Shown in pieces: positions 1 to 11,051 of a DNA stretch of 64,000 nucleotides; within the stretch, counting starts at the first letter, position 1; the number at the start of each line of letters is the position of its first letter. The notes beneath the pieces were generated by a model that ran no database searches, was not told the origin of the DNA, and was given only the letters and a program-made list of their open reading frames with translations. Origin of the DNA: Elizabethkingia miricola (GTDB taxonomy: Bacteria; Bacteroidota; Bacteroidia; Flavobacteriales; Weeksellaceae); contig NZ_LSGQ01000004.1 in assembly GCF_001675285.1 (NCBI RefSeq), positions 182,944-246,943 of the forward strand. The letters are read 5' to 3'. Position numbers and translations under genes: made by a program.

Positions 1-63
1 ATATAAGTCAATAAAACTAATTAATTATTAGATTTTTTAAATACGTCTGTCAGCGGATGAGCA

Positions 64-1050
64 TCAATTTCTACGATAGTAACTCGGACCCGTGCCTACT
101 TCATTTTTAAAAGCGACACTAAAAGAAGATGGCGATGAATAGCCCAGGTGATAAGCAATTTCTTTTATGGACATTTCTGAATTTTTAAGTAAATAAAGGG
201 CTTCTTTCATCCTGAGTTTGGATGCATAGTGAAATACCCCATCCCCAAATAATTCTTTAAAACCATTCTTCAGTTTAAACTCATTAATCCCAAACTTTAG
301 AGAGAGTTGTTCGATGGTGTAAAATGACTTTAGATTATTTTCTATAAACTCTTTTATTTCCAGCAGCTTCTGAGTTTCACTTTGGTTAATGTAATGTTTA
401 TTATTTACGATATCTTCTTCTGTCTGATTTTTAGCAAACTCAAAAATCAGCAGCAGCAGACTGAGTATTCTGCTTTTTATATAATAATCTCTGTAAAAGC
501 CCTCCAAATCGCATTTTTTTATTTCTAATAAAATACTCATCATCTGTGGTGTAATTGGAAGTCCGTTTGGAAAAAGACTTGCAGATACTTCCATATCTAC
601 TTTATCTATGAACTTTTGGAGAGCAATGTTATTCTCTGCCAGTTTATGAAAATAGTCCCGTGATACATAGATGTCCAGATGTTTGTAACAGATATCTTTT
701 TTAAAATAAATCTCGATATCGGCATATCCTGGTGTAAAGTAAATGTAATGATGCAATAATTTATAAGTTCCGGGATTTCCGTTTACTTTATCTTTTATCA
801 TCTCTGCACCCTCTAAGAAAAAAGCCAGTTCTATGTACTTCGCTTTTTCTATACGGAACTTCATTGTATAATCATTACTGTAGGAAGAAACATACTCTTT
901 TACCAGGAATTCTTCTTCATTGTATAGGGTAAGTGATTCAAAATGTCCGATATCATTTGTAAAAACTTCATGTCTGTGGTCTGCATTATCTTCTGCGAAG
1001 AAATCCAAAATCTGCCTTGCTATTATATCTTCTTGCTCTGTTTCTCCCAA
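64..1050 (-). CDS. AraC family transcriptional regulator (PchR-like)
   Basis: A 328-aa cytoplasmic regulator. The last ~100 residues form an AraC-type double helix-turn-helix, with the usual second-helix signature (IKEIAYHLGYSSPSSFSVAFK) and an RMKEALYLL linker. The N-terminal ~220 residues are a ligand-binding-like region with no motif I can name. The C-terminal half resembles PchR/YbtA regulators, which activate siderophore receptor genes when they bind the siderophore. It is divergent from the TonB receptor gene at 1149 with under 100 bp between the starts, so it probably controls that gene. The ligand is inferred from context only. Confidence 0.9.
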   Translation of the reverse strand: MGETEQEDIIARQILDFFAEDNADHRHEVFTNDIGHFESLTLYNEEEFLVKEYVSSYSNDYTMKFRIEKAKYIELAFFLEGAEMIKDKVNGNPGTYKLLHHYIYFTPGYADIEIYFKKDICYKHLDIYVSRDYFHKLAENNIALQKFIDKVDMEVSASLFPNGLPITPQMMSILLEIKKCDLEGFYRDYYIKSRILSLLLLIFEFAKNQTEEDIVNNKHYINQSETQKLLEIKEFIENNLKSFYTIEQLSLKFGINEFKLKNGFKELFGDGVFHYASKLRMKEALYLLKNSEMSIKEIAYHLGYSSPSSFSVAFKNEVGTGPSYYRRN

Positions 1051-1115
1051 AATGAAAAGTATTTATCCTATACTCAAAAGTTTTTCAGAGTATCAACAAC
1101 TAATTTTGCCGCTGT

Positions 1116-1142
1116 AAATTTAATTAAACTAATTCTAAATAA
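1116..1142 (+). promoter_or_regulatory. Putative Fur-like operator upstream of siderophore receptor
   Basis: AT-rich imperfect palindrome whose reverse strand reads TTATTTAGAATTAGTTTAAT. The TTATTTAGA half-site recurs at 32000-32022 and 33384-33400, both near iron-type genes. It lies 6 nt before the start codon of the TonB receptor, so a bound repressor would block transcription or initiation. Assignment to Fur is inference from gene context. Confidence 0.4.
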
Positions 1143-1148
1143 CAACTT

Positions 1149-3533
1149 ATGCATAAGAAGAAGATCCTTTTTTCCGCATTGTTTTTCCCGGCCGTTATAT
1201 GGGCGCAAAGCACTGCACAGATAACAGGAAAAGTTGTCAACTCCGATAAAAAACCTGTTCCTGCATTAAAAGTAACATTGAATGATGGAGCTGCAGAAGC
1301 CATAACTGATGAAAATGGTGTATACCACTTCAATAATATCCCTGCTGGTCATTATATACTAAAAGTAGATGATCCGGAAGTAACAAAAACGTATTCATTT
1401 ATATTAAAAGAAAACGATCAGTTAACTTATAACTTTGTACAAACCAGCAGTGCATATCAAATTCAAACCGTAAACGTTGTAGCCAACCGCAAAACAATGC
1501 CTTCATCTACATTAAGACTGGGAGAAAACCTTTTGGTAACACCACAAAATATACAGGTTATCGATCAGCGTTTATTAAATGATCAGCAAATACTAACTAC
1601 CGCCGAAGGACTAAGCCGGAATGTAAGTGGTGTACGTACCATCACCCACCAGGAAGAAGGCAGTGTAGGTATTGCTGTTCGGGGATTTTCCGCCTCTAAC
1701 CTGCGAAACGGGATGGATGTAAGCGGAAGCTTTGGGCCACTGCGGGAAGATATGTCTTTTGTAGACCAAGTAGAATTTGTAAAGGGTCCTGCCGGATTTA
1801 TGATGGGTAATACACAGCCTGGCGGCTTTTACAATATTGTAACCAAAAAACCTGTTGGCCGGGAAAAAGGAAATGTCCAGCTGACCCTGGGAAGCTTTAA
1901 CCTTTACAGAGCAGCAGCAGATATAGAGAAAAAACTAAGCAAAGATGGAAGATTCTGGGGAAGACTAAACCTGATGGGATCTAAGAACGGATCGTTCCAG
2001 CAATATGTGGAACACGAACAATATGTAATCAATCCGTCCTTTAAGTATCTTATTTCGGACAACACCAACGTCACATTTGAATATATTCTTTCCCAGAATA
2101 ACTTCCAGGGTGGTTTTGCAAAATATGCATACGGCATAGATGGCTTCAAAGATGTGAAGAGGTCTTTCACTTTCTCGGATCCGATTATTGACCCTACCCG
2201 CTCATGGGAACATAATATTTACGGAACCATTAATCACAACTTTAATGACAACTGGTTAATTACCGGTCAGTTTGGTTATATCCGTTCTCAGATGCAGGGT
2301 GAGTCTTTATACGCTAATTACAATGACATCACGCTGGCAGATGATCCTAAAACCGGAAGAAAAAAAGGTGACACCAACCGTGGTATCAGTATCAATGATG
2401 CACTGAATACTTCTACTATAGGCCAGGTATTTACAAGAGGGAAATTTGATACAGGAAATATCAATCACAACATACTGGCAGGAATTGATATGGGTAAAAA
2501 GTTCTATGTAGCCGATTGGTCTGTACTACCGCAAAACGTGGGTCCTGTTTTCAACATATACAATCCGGTATACGGAAATCTGAAGAAATCTGATCTTCCG
2601 GTTTACGACCGCTCCAAATCACTTCGTGAACGTGGTGCCAATTACCTGAACGATTACTCTTACACATCATTCCACCTTCAGGACGAAGCCCGCTTTTTAG
2701 AAAACAAACTCCGGGTAGCTGCAGGTTTCCGCTACACTTCTACTGTAAAAACTAGTGCCGCTGAAAAAGGTGCTGAGGTAAAGAATTCAGCAGTAACACC
2801 TCGTTTTAGTGTAACAGGCCTCTTATCCCCTACTTTCACTGTATATGCTTTGTATGATGAGAATTTCCAGGAACAAACCGGAAAACTTGTAAACGGAGGT
2901 TCTGCAGATCCTTCTTATGGAAAAAACAAAGAAATCGGGTTTAAAAAAACATGGTTTGGCGGACAACTGATGACCAACCTTACCTTCTATCATCTGACAA
3001 AAACCAATATATTAACTGCTGCAGGTATACAGTTCCCGGGACTTTCCGAACAAACCGGAAAAGCCACATCGAAAGGTATTGAGTTTGATTTAAACGGAAA
3101 TATTGGAAAAAACTGGAGTATCTTATTCAACTATGCTTATACAGACGCTAAGATAACAGAAGATAATGATGCCAAAAAAATTGGCAGCATGTTATACGGA
3201 ACAGCAAAACATATTACCAATGCATGGATAAAATATACTATTGCTGAAGGCGACTTGCAGGGATTAGGTTTCTCATTTGGATATGAATATCAGGCTAAAA
3301 GAGCTGCATGGCCGGTTGTATTAGGCAAACCTTACCTTCCGGATGATTATTTTACACTGGATCTGGGAGTATCATATAAAAGAGATAACTACCAGCTTTC
3401 TTTCCTTATAAATAATCTTACGGACCGTTATAATTACGTTGGCTTCTTTCCTGGCGCATGGGGTTACACCCATTACGGATGGAGAGCAACTAATCCTATA
3501 AATTTCAGACTGAATCTTTCTTATAATTTCTAA
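1149..3533 (+). CDS. TonB-dependent siderophore receptor
   Basis: A 794-aa outer-membrane receptor that would import ferric siderophore using TonB energy. Order of parts: Sec signal peptide (residues 1-20, ending AQ), a CarboxypepD_reg-like beta-sandwich (about 24-100, with GVYHFNNIPAGHY), a plug (about 125-230, LLVTPQNIQVIDQRLL to PGGFYNIVTKKP), then a 22-strand-type barrel ending in aromatic F (LNLSYNF). The PQNIQVID and PGG..N..TKKP signatures fit the FhuE/FoxA/FpvA class rather than SusC. A PepSY membrane protein gene follows 5 bp later and an AraC regulator gene is divergent, a standard siderophore-uptake layout. The siderophore cannot be read from sequence. Confidence 0.93.
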   Translation: MHKKKILFSALFFPAVIWAQSTAQITGKVVNSDKKPVPALKVTLNDGAAEAITDENGVYHFNNIPAGHYILKVDDPEVTKTYSFILKENDQLTYNFVQTSSAYQIQTVNVVANRKTMPSSTLRLGENLLVTPQNIQVIDQRLLNDQQILTTAEGLSRNVSGVRTITHQEEGSVGIAVRGFSASNLRNGMDVSGSFGPLREDMSFVDQVEFVKGPAGFMMGNTQPGGFYNIVTKKPVGREKGNVQLTLGSFNLYRAAADIEKKLSKDGRFWGRLNLMGSKNGSFQQYVEHEQYVINPSFKYLISDNTNVTFEYILSQNNFQGGFAKYAYGIDGFKDVKRSFTFSDPIIDPTRSWEHNIYGTINHNFNDNWLITGQFGYIRSQMQGESLYANYNDITLADDPKTGRKKGDTNRGISINDALNTSTIGQVFTRGKFDTGNINHNILAGIDMGKKFYVADWSVLPQNVGPVFNIYNPVYGNLKKSDLPVYDRSKSLRERGANYLNDYSYTSFHLQDEARFLENKLRVAAGFRYTSTVKTSAAEKGAEVKNSAVTPRFSVTGLLSPTFTVYALYDENFQEQTGKLVNGGSADPSYGKNKEIGFKKTWFGGQLMTNLTFYHLTKTNILTAAGIQFPGLSEQTGKATSKGIEFDLNGNIGKNWSILFNYAYTDAKITEDNDAKKIGSMLYGTAKHITNAWIKYTIAEGDLQGLGFSFGYEYQAKRAAWPVVLGKPYLPDDYFTLDLGVSYKRDNYQLSFLINNLTDRYNYVGFFPGAWGYTHYGWRATNPINFRLNLSYNF

Positions 3534-3538
3534 TCTGA

Positions 3539-4708
3539 ATGAATACAGGAAAGGCTAAGCCTAAAAAGAAACATAACAGAAGCTTATTCTACAGAATTTC
3601 GGCCTGGCTACATTTGTGGCTGGGCCTGGCTTCTGGAATTGTTATTGTCATTATCTGTCTGACCGGAATTACCTGGTCTTTCAAGGATGAAATAACAGAC
3701 TGGTTGCATCCCGAATTGCAGTCGGATTATATTCCGGATAAACCTATGCTTAATCCTTCGGCATTATACCAAAAAGCAAAAAACCTCTATCCGGATCAGG
3801 AACCATCCTACATCTGGCGTCCAACAGGAAAAGCTGTGATGATAGGTTACGGGAAAAGAAATCCGGGCTATGTACTTTATCTGGATCCTTATACGGGAGC
3901 CATGCTTCAGAAACCCAGTTTTAAAGAGGAGTTCGATTTTTTTGAATGGACTTTAAATGGGCATCGCTATTTATGGTTACCATCGGAGATCGGCCGGCCG
4001 ATTATCAACTACTCTACTTTTATATTTTTCATTACACTGTTTACCGGATTGGTACTCTGGTGGCCAAGAAAATGGACAAAGGCTATGCGCAAGCAAAGTT
4101 TTCTGGTAAAATGGGATGCCAAAACCAAGCGACTGAATTACGATCTGCATAATGTATTTGGGTTTTATGCTATGGTTATTTTACTGGTTGTTGCGATGAC
4201 GGGAATGTATTATGGACTTCCATGGTTCAACAAATTCCTGTATTTTACAACTTCACTGGGGAAAACACAGAAAAAAGAGATAAGAGAACTAAAAAATACA
4301 GCTCCCTATCAACCTGAGAAATTATCTGAATCTGTACATACAGCCTGGGAAGATGCAGCTAAGAAAACTAAAGCTAAAGGCTATTACCTTTCGATACCAC
4401 AGGACTCTACTGAAACTATAAGTTTGTTTTTGTATCCTTCTCACCGGCAGTTTTACAATCTTCAGAATTTCAGTTATGATCGAAATTCAGGAACTGCATT
4501 GTCGGGAAGTTCAACTCATGCACAGTCATTTGAAAAGGCTGACTTTGCAACCAAGGTAAGAAAGCTTAACTATGATCTGCATGTAGGATCCGCATTGGGC
4601 GGAATATGGGGTCGGATATTGTATTTTTTCATTACCATTATCGGAGCATCACTTCCTATTACAGGGTTTCTGGTCTGGTGGTTCAAGAAAAAGAAAAAAA
4701 CTGCCTAA
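3539..4708 (+). CDS. PepSY-associated transmembrane protein (putative siderophore iron reductase)
   Basis: A 389-aa inner-membrane protein with about four membrane helices (near residues 22-45, 150-170, 200-225 and 355-380) and a large extracytoplasmic region between them. The first helix carries the HLWLGLASGIVI segment and the second ends in GLVLWWPRKW, both typical of the PepSY_TM (PiuB/FegB/FsrB-like) family. Members are encoded next to siderophore receptors and are thought to reduce ferric iron in the periplasm. Conserved histidines in the helices (HLW, GHRY, LHNVFG, LHVGSALG) could bind haem. It follows the receptor gene by 5 bp and is surely in the same operon. Confidence 0.88.
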   Translation: MNTGKAKPKKKHNRSLFYRISAWLHLWLGLASGIVIVIICLTGITWSFKDEITDWLHPELQSDYIPDKPMLNPSALYQKAKNLYPDQEPSYIWRPTGKAVMIGYGKRNPGYVLYLDPYTGAMLQKPSFKEEFDFFEWTLNGHRYLWLPSEIGRPIINYSTFIFFITLFTGLVLWWPRKWTKAMRKQSFLVKWDAKTKRLNYDLHNVFGFYAMVILLVVAMTGMYYGLPWFNKFLYFTTSLGKTQKKEIRELKNTAPYQPEKLSESVHTAWEDAAKKTKAKGYYLSIPQDSTETISLFLYPSHRQFYNLQNFSYDRNSGTALSGSSTHAQSFEKADFATKVRKLNYDLHVGSALGGIWGRILYFFITIIGASLPITGFLVWWFKKKKKTA

Positions 4709-4731
4709 TTTAACTATTCTGTTAGGAAAAT

Positions 4732-4764
4732 AAACCTCATAGGTTTTCGAAACCTATGAGGTTT
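4732..4764. terminator. Bidirectional terminator hairpin
   Basis: Perfect 15-bp inverted repeat (AAACCTCATAGGTTT and its complement) around a 3-nt loop. It lies just after the PepSY gene and can end transcripts from both sides. Confidence 0.8.
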
Positions 4765-4897
4765 ACGTAATAAAATATTAAATGCCAAAAAGTTAAAGAA
4801 GAAAATCATTTTACCATTTAGGAATTAAGAGATTTAAGTTGGATTCCCAATACGGAGTTATCTTCATTTCATTCCAGATAATTCCAATGATATAATA

Positions 4898-4930
4898 AAA
4901 CCCCAAAGGTTTTAAAAGCCTGTGGGGTTT
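4898..4930 (-). terminator. Terminator downstream of katG
   Basis: Inverted repeat AAACCCCA...TGGGGTTT with one internal mismatch and further GG/CC pairing. On the minus strand it is followed by TTTTATT. It lies 50 bp past the katG stop. Confidence 0.7.
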
Positions 4931-4980
4931 ATATAAATACCTAATTCAGATTTAATCCGAAGTAGTGTTTTATTGAAATA

Positions 4981-7197
<2,217 letters not shown>

Positions 7198-7332
7198 TTA
7201 AGTTATTCGTTACTGATTTCTATAAAGTTACCAAAATATTTTGAACTCCTGAATACACAAGAGCGAGAATTCTTGTTACAAATCTAATCAGATCATTTGC
7301 ACCAAGAGCATAAAAACGAATAATCAATTTTT

Positions 7333-7356
7333 ATAGTTTTAATAGAATAAAACTAT
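7333..7356. promoter_or_regulatory. Palindrome upstream of katG
   Basis: Perfect 9-bp inverted repeat ATAGTTTTA-N6-TAAAACTAT in the 337-bp gap between katG and the gene at 7529. It is followed by a second AT-rich partial dyad (ATTGA...TCAAT, 7355-7375). The sequence may be an operator for peroxide control of katG, but it does not match the OxyR spacing I know. Nothing else stands out in the gap. Confidence 0.3.
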
Positions 7357-7528
7357 TGACAATAAAATTATCAATCGTTAAAAACTATAAACAATAAAGT
7401 TATGATTTATTTTAATAATGCATAATTATGGAAAACATCAATCTGTAAAAGGAAATTTGGAGTATATTGCACATACACTAAAGATATAATAGTAAAATAA
7501 ATTATCTAAACAGTATATTCATCAAATT

Positions 7529-8068
7529 ATGTATAAATTATCATCAAATCTAAGTGACTTCAATAAAGAGCAATCTTTTGAAAGTACCAACCAGAAATGT
7601 ATAAAGGATATTATAGAAAGTTGTCTAAATAACAACTATGATGGTGTACAAATAGATAAAATACTCGCTTTTTACAATATTAAAAGTATTGAACAGCTAA
7701 AGCTTTATGCAATGGACTATTTGCTATCTTATGCCAATAATATTCTTGATGACAATATCATTACAGATAGTGAATATTATGATTTTAGTTTTTTAAAAAA
7801 GATTTTTAGAATCCATGAGGGGGAATTTATGCAACATAAAAATTTCGCAATACGGGAAATCCTACAGCAGCAGTTCTTAAGACTTTATTCTGATAATTAT
7901 ATTAGTCATGATGAAGCTATACAAAGTGTACAATTACAGGGACTTTTTGATTTAAGTTATGATGAATTTGAAACTTTAAAAAAAGATGAAATTATTACGG
8001 CTTTATTAGAAGGGGCAAACCCCGAAGACTTGGATATATCTTCATTACCAAAAGGGTTTAAATTATAA
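7529..8068 (+). CDS. Hypothetical protein
   Basis: A 179-aa soluble protein with no signal peptide or membrane segment. I do not recognise it. It is largely helical and acidic. The middle (about residues 65-105, NNILDDNIITDSEYYDF) has the look of a helix-loop acidic motif such as is found in TerB-like proteins, but this is only a resemblance. It ends in DISSLPKGFKL. A lipoprotein gene follows 36 bp later on the same strand, so the two may be cotranscribed. Confidence 0.7.
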   Translation: MYKLSSNLSDFNKEQSFESTNQKCIKDIIESCLNNNYDGVQIDKILAFYNIKSIEQLKLYAMDYLLSYANNILDDNIITDSEYYDFSFLKKIFRIHEGEFMQHKNFAIREILQQQFLRLYSDNYISHDEAIQSVQLQGLFDLSYDEFETLKKDEIITALLEGANPEDLDISSLPKGFKL

Positions 8069-8104
8069 ATATATAATATAAGTTAAATTATTATTTAAAT
8101 TCTG

Positions 8105-8929
8105 ATGAAACTGGTCAATAGAATTACACTTACATTAATCTTAAGTCTTCTTTATAATTGCTCAAAAAAAGATACTATCCAAGATGTTAAAAAAATCAAT
8201 GAAGTAATTACATTTACTCCTGCTGAAAGTATAAGTACATACATTAAACATCCTAATAAAGAGGACAGTTTATGTAATAGAGATATTGCAAGAGCAAAAA
8301 GAGATTTGAATAAGTATCCTAAAATATATGTGCAAATTTTTGGTGAAATATCTTGTTGTAAAATATATAATGAAGAATTAGAAAAGCTTGCAATAAAGAA
8401 AGGCTATACCTTAATACATGAAGAAATTAGCGATGTTTTACACCCCAAACAAAGACAAGGCTGCTATAGTGCATATGTAAAGAGTATAATGCAACAACGG
8501 TTAGGAGAAAATTATTTAAAGAAACTAGAATCTGAAGCAGATTCGTTATTAATTGAAAACATTAAAAACAAAGACAGAATTGTAAGCATCTACAAACTAG
8601 AAGATAATCAAAAACCATATCTTATAAAAAAAGATGAAGTAATAAGAGAAGAATATATTCCAGAAATAAAAACAGGATTAAAACTAAAGCAGAATATAGG
8701 AAATTATCTCTTTTTAGATCTGCAATTCATTATAAATAAGAAGGGAAAAATTCATGATTTAGAAGTTACGAATTGGGTGAATGAATATCCTGAAAATGAA
8801 AAATATAGGAAACAGCTTGAAAAAATTGCTAAAGAAACCATGTTAAAAAATTACAACAATTGGCATCCAGGAAATTATAACGGAAATTTAGTATCTGTAG
8901 AAAATAGTTTTAGAATTATATTTGAATGA
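8105..8929 (+). CDS. Lipoprotein with TonB-C-like C-terminal domain
   Basis: A 274-aa protein. The N-terminus is a lipoprotein signal with lipobox SLLYNC, so it is anchored in a membrane facing the periplasm. The C-terminal ~80 residues (FIINKKGKIHDLEV, then KYRKQLEKIAKETMLK and NWHPGNYNG) resemble the TonB C-terminal fold found in many Bacteroidetes proteins of unknown role. The middle contains cysteines (EISCCKIY, QGCYSAY) that could pair. Codon use is AT-rich like the gene before it. Function unknown. Confidence 0.72.
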   Translation: MKLVNRITLTLILSLLYNCSKKDTIQDVKKINEVITFTPAESISTYIKHPNKEDSLCNRDIARAKRDLNKYPKIYVQIFGEISCCKIYNEELEKLAIKKGYTLIHEEISDVLHPKQRQGCYSAYVKSIMQQRLGENYLKKLESEADSLLIENIKNKDRIVSIYKLEDNQKPYLIKKDEVIREEYIPEIKTGLKLKQNIGNYLFLDLQFIINKKGKIHDLEVTNWVNEYPENEKYRKQLEKIAKETMLKNYNNWHPGNYNGNLVSVENSFRIIFE

Positions 8930-8992
8930 TCATAATATACCCAACTGGCAGCAAAATTGCAGAGGACACTATACATCATTTAAAATATTGGT

Positions 8993-9421
8993 ATGAAATT
9001 ATTATCTAAGATTGCTTTATCATTATTAGTTATGACCTCTGTCATGGCCTGCATCCGTTCAAAGCAGACACAACAGGAAACTCTGACAAGTATAAAGGGT
9101 AATGAGCAATATTATAAAGGCAAAGACCTATCTGAACTCTTGAAACAAGTTCCCGATATGATGTCTGTAAGTATCTTCAAAGACTTTCCGCAAAAAGGAA
9201 TAACAAGTCTCAGAATTGCTTTTTTAAAAGATAAAGACTTTAATCAGGAGGCTAATCTTAACAAAAACCCTTCCCATATTGTTGTTTACACAGAGCAGAA
9301 CCCCAATAAACCAGTTGAGATATCTGATGATAAAGGAAGTGAAGATTTGAATATGAAAGAAACAGCCTCCAAATATGGTAATTTAAAAATCACAGCTGTA
9401 CATACTGTAATTTCTCAATAA
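8993..9421 (+). CDS. Small lipoprotein of unknown function
   Basis: A 142-aa protein with a clear lipoprotein signal (SLLVMTSVMAC, acylated Cys at about residue 20). The remainder is a hydrophilic domain with DLSELLKQVPDMMSV and a mixed strand/helix pattern. I cannot place it in a named family. It has a 63-bp gap from the lipoprotein gene upstream and is followed by a decayed repeat element. Confidence 0.65.
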   Translation: MKLLSKIALSLLVMTSVMACIRSKQTQQETLTSIKGNEQYYKGKDLSELLKQVPDMMSVSIFKDFPQKGITSLRIAFLKDKDFNQEANLNKNPSHIVVYTEQNPNKPVEISDDKGSEDLNMKETASKYGNLKITAVHTVISQ

Positions 9422-9452
9422 TACTTATAATCCCAAACCCAAATTTGTAATA

Positions 9453-9573
9453 GAGACTGTCTCAAAAACCAAAAGTACTATTTTTTGTCGTCCTGAGCCT
9501 GTCGAAGGATCTTTGACTATTAGTATTTTGTGAATGAAATGTTTCGACCAAGCTCAACATGACATCTTTTGAG
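9453..9573. repeat. Decayed MITE-like palindromic element
   Basis: Starts with the 11-bp palindrome GAGACTGTCTC followed by AAAA and ends with TTTTGAG. Inside, CCTGAGCCTGTCGAAGG (about 9492-9508) is mirrored by a degraded copy (TTTCGACCAAGCTCAACATG, about 9542-9561). The core CTGAGCCTGTCGAAG is identical to that of the intact element at 10904-11043. No coding sequence inside. Confidence 0.55.
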
Positions 9574-9599
9574 CTGTTTTATTTTATAAATATTTTAAT

Positions 9600-9614
9600 T
9601 GCAACTTAGTTGCA
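9600..9614. promoter_or_regulatory. Putative Zur-like operator 1
   Basis: Palindrome TGCAA-CTTAG-TTGCA, extended by T/A-rich flanks. The right half contains the TTG that serves as the -33 element of the cobW promoter. The same TGCAA-N5-TTGCA pattern recurs at 9637-9651 and 42352-42366. Zinc control is inferred from the gene it precedes. Confidence 0.55.
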
Positions 9615-9638
9615 TTAAAATAAAATATGCTATATTTG
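9610..9638 (+). promoter_or_regulatory. Promoter of the cobW-like gene
   Basis: Bacteroidetes-type promoter: -33 TTG (9610-9612 region) and -7 TATATTTG (9631-9638), about 18 bp apart. Both elements overlap operator palindromes, so a bound repressor would exclude RNA polymerase. Confidence 0.55.
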
Positions 9639-9651
9639 CGACTTAATTGCA
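9637..9651. promoter_or_regulatory. Putative Zur-like operator 2
   Basis: Near-palindrome TGCGA-CTTAA-TTGCA, 37 bp from operator 1 centre to centre. It begins in the last bases of the -7 element and covers the predicted transcription start. Confidence 0.5.
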
Positions 9652-9695
9652 ATAGTCAATTTAATAATCAGCATCAATCTTTATAGCAAAATCTT

Positions 9696-10904
9696 ATGCA
9701 GACATTAGTGAACAAATTACCGGTTACAGTTCTTAGCGGCTTTCTTGGAGCCGGAAAAACGACATTACTCAACCATATCCTCCACAACAAAGAGGGATTG
9801 AAAGTAGCTGTTATCGTAAATGACATGAGCGAGATCAATGTAGATGCCCGTTTGGTAGAAAATGAAAACACGCTTTCCCGTACCGAGGAAAAGCTTGTAG
9901 AGATGAGCAATGGCTGTATTTGCTGTACCCTTCGGGAAGATCTGATGATTGAAGTAGAAAAACTGGCAAAGGAAAAACGTTTCGATTATCTAATTATAGA
10001 AAGTACCGGTATCAGTGAGCCAGTTCCTGTAGCTCAGACATTCTCTTTTACTGATGAAGAAACCGGAACCGATCTTTCACGCTTTAGTTATATCGACACT
10101 ATGGTTACGGTAGTAGATTGTTTTAATTTTTTCAGAGATTTTGGTACCCATGAATTGCTAGCTGACAGAGAGCTAACTGATATGGAAGGTGACTACCGAA
10201 CCATTGTCAACCTTTTAACGGATCAGATAGAATTTGCCAATGTTATTATTCTGAATAAAACCGATATGGTAGACGCAGACACGGTTGGTCTGTTAAAAGC
10301 TACGATTCATAAACTGAATCCTGATGCCAGAATTATTACTTCAGAATTTGGGCGTGTAAAATCAGATGAGATTCTGAATACAGGACTATTTGACTTTGAA
10401 GAGGCACAAAACTCTGCAGGCTGGCAAAAAGAACTGGAATCAGACGGCCATACTCCGGAAACAGAAGAATATGGCATCGGATCTTTTGTTTTCCGTAACC
10501 AGAAACCATTCCACCCAGAACGTTTCTGGAATTACCTGAACACGGATTACCCTCAGAATATAATCAGAGCCAAAGGGCTATTCTGGCTGGCCTCTCGCAG
10601 GAATGATGCTCTGAATTTCTCTCAGGCTGGCGGCTCTTCCCGTCTGGAAAAAGCAGGTGTATGGTGGTGCAGTATGCCTTATGCAGACAGAATACGTTAT
10701 GCTTCTTTTGTACATAGCAAAGATATCATTGAAGCCCGCTGGAGCAAACAATGGGGTGACCGACAGAATGAACTCGTCTTTATCGGCCAGGACATTGATA
10801 CAGAAAAAATAACGGCAGAGCTTAATGCTTGTCTTCTGCAGGATAATGAAATCGAATTTTATGATCATGGCAGATTTGCAGATCCATTTCCAAGAAATAT
10901 TTAG
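9696..10904 (+). CDS. CobW/COG0523 GTPase, putative zinc chaperone (ZigA/YjiA type)
   Basis: A 402-aa G3E-family GTPase. The P-loop is GFLGAGKTT (residues 15-23), the metal-binding CxCC motif is GCICCTL (C74, C76, C77), and the base-recognition motif NKTD lies near residue 188. The C-terminal CobW_C domain contains [15 protein letters not shown] sequence ([12 protein letters not shown]). COG0523 proteins of this type deliver zinc to target enzymes during zinc shortage and are usually repressed by Zur. The two palindromic operators over its promoter fit that. It appears monocistronic. A MITE-like element starts exactly at its stop codon. Confidence 0.9.
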   Translation: MQTLVNKLPVTVLSGFLGAGKTTLLNHILHNKEGLKVAVIVNDMSEINVDARLVENENTLSRTEEKLVEMSNGCICCTLREDLMIEVEKLAKEKRFDYLIIESTGISEPVPVAQTFSFTDEETGTDLSRFSYIDTMVTVVDCFNFFRDFGTHELLADRELTDMEGDYRTIVNLLTDQIEFANVIILNKTDMVDADTVGLLKATIHKLNPDARIITSEFGRVKSDEILNTGLFDFEEAQNSAGWQKELESDGHTPETEEYGIGSFVFRNQKPFHPERFWNYLNTDYPQNIIRAKGLFWLASRRNDALNFSQAGGSSRLEKAGVWWCSMPYADRIRYASFVHSKDIIEARWSKQWGDRQNELVFIGQDIDTEKITAELNACLLQDNEIEFYDHGRFADPFPRNI

Positions 10905-11043
10905 AGCCTGTTTAAATTTTATTGCTCATACTCTTCGACAGGCTCAGAGTGACATTGTTCGTCCAAGATATCTTACTTTTAGGATTGTCAGACTGAGCCT
11001 GTCGAAGTCTAATATTTTTTTTAATTGAAATTTAAACAGGCTC
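10904..11043. mobile_element. MITE-like element with 16-bp terminal inverted repeats
   Basis: A 140-bp element. The ends are GAGCCTGTTTAAATTT (10904-10919) and its exact complement (11028-11043), flanked by a 3-bp direct repeat TTA (10901-10903 and 11044-11046). Inside is a second perfect 15-bp inverted repeat (CTTCGACAGGCTCAG at 10933-10947, complement at 10993-11007). It has no transposase and must rely on one elsewhere. The TTA duplication and GAGCC ends suggest an IS5-family (IS1031-like, TNA target) transposase. The left boundary is the last base of the cobW stop codon. Confidence 0.75.
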
Positions 11044-11051
11044 TTAGTTTT

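Noticed and set aside
7333..7356. OxyR binding site before katG
   Set aside because: ATAG and CTAT ends are present but the spacing does not fit the OxyR tetrad; kept only as an unspecified palindrome.
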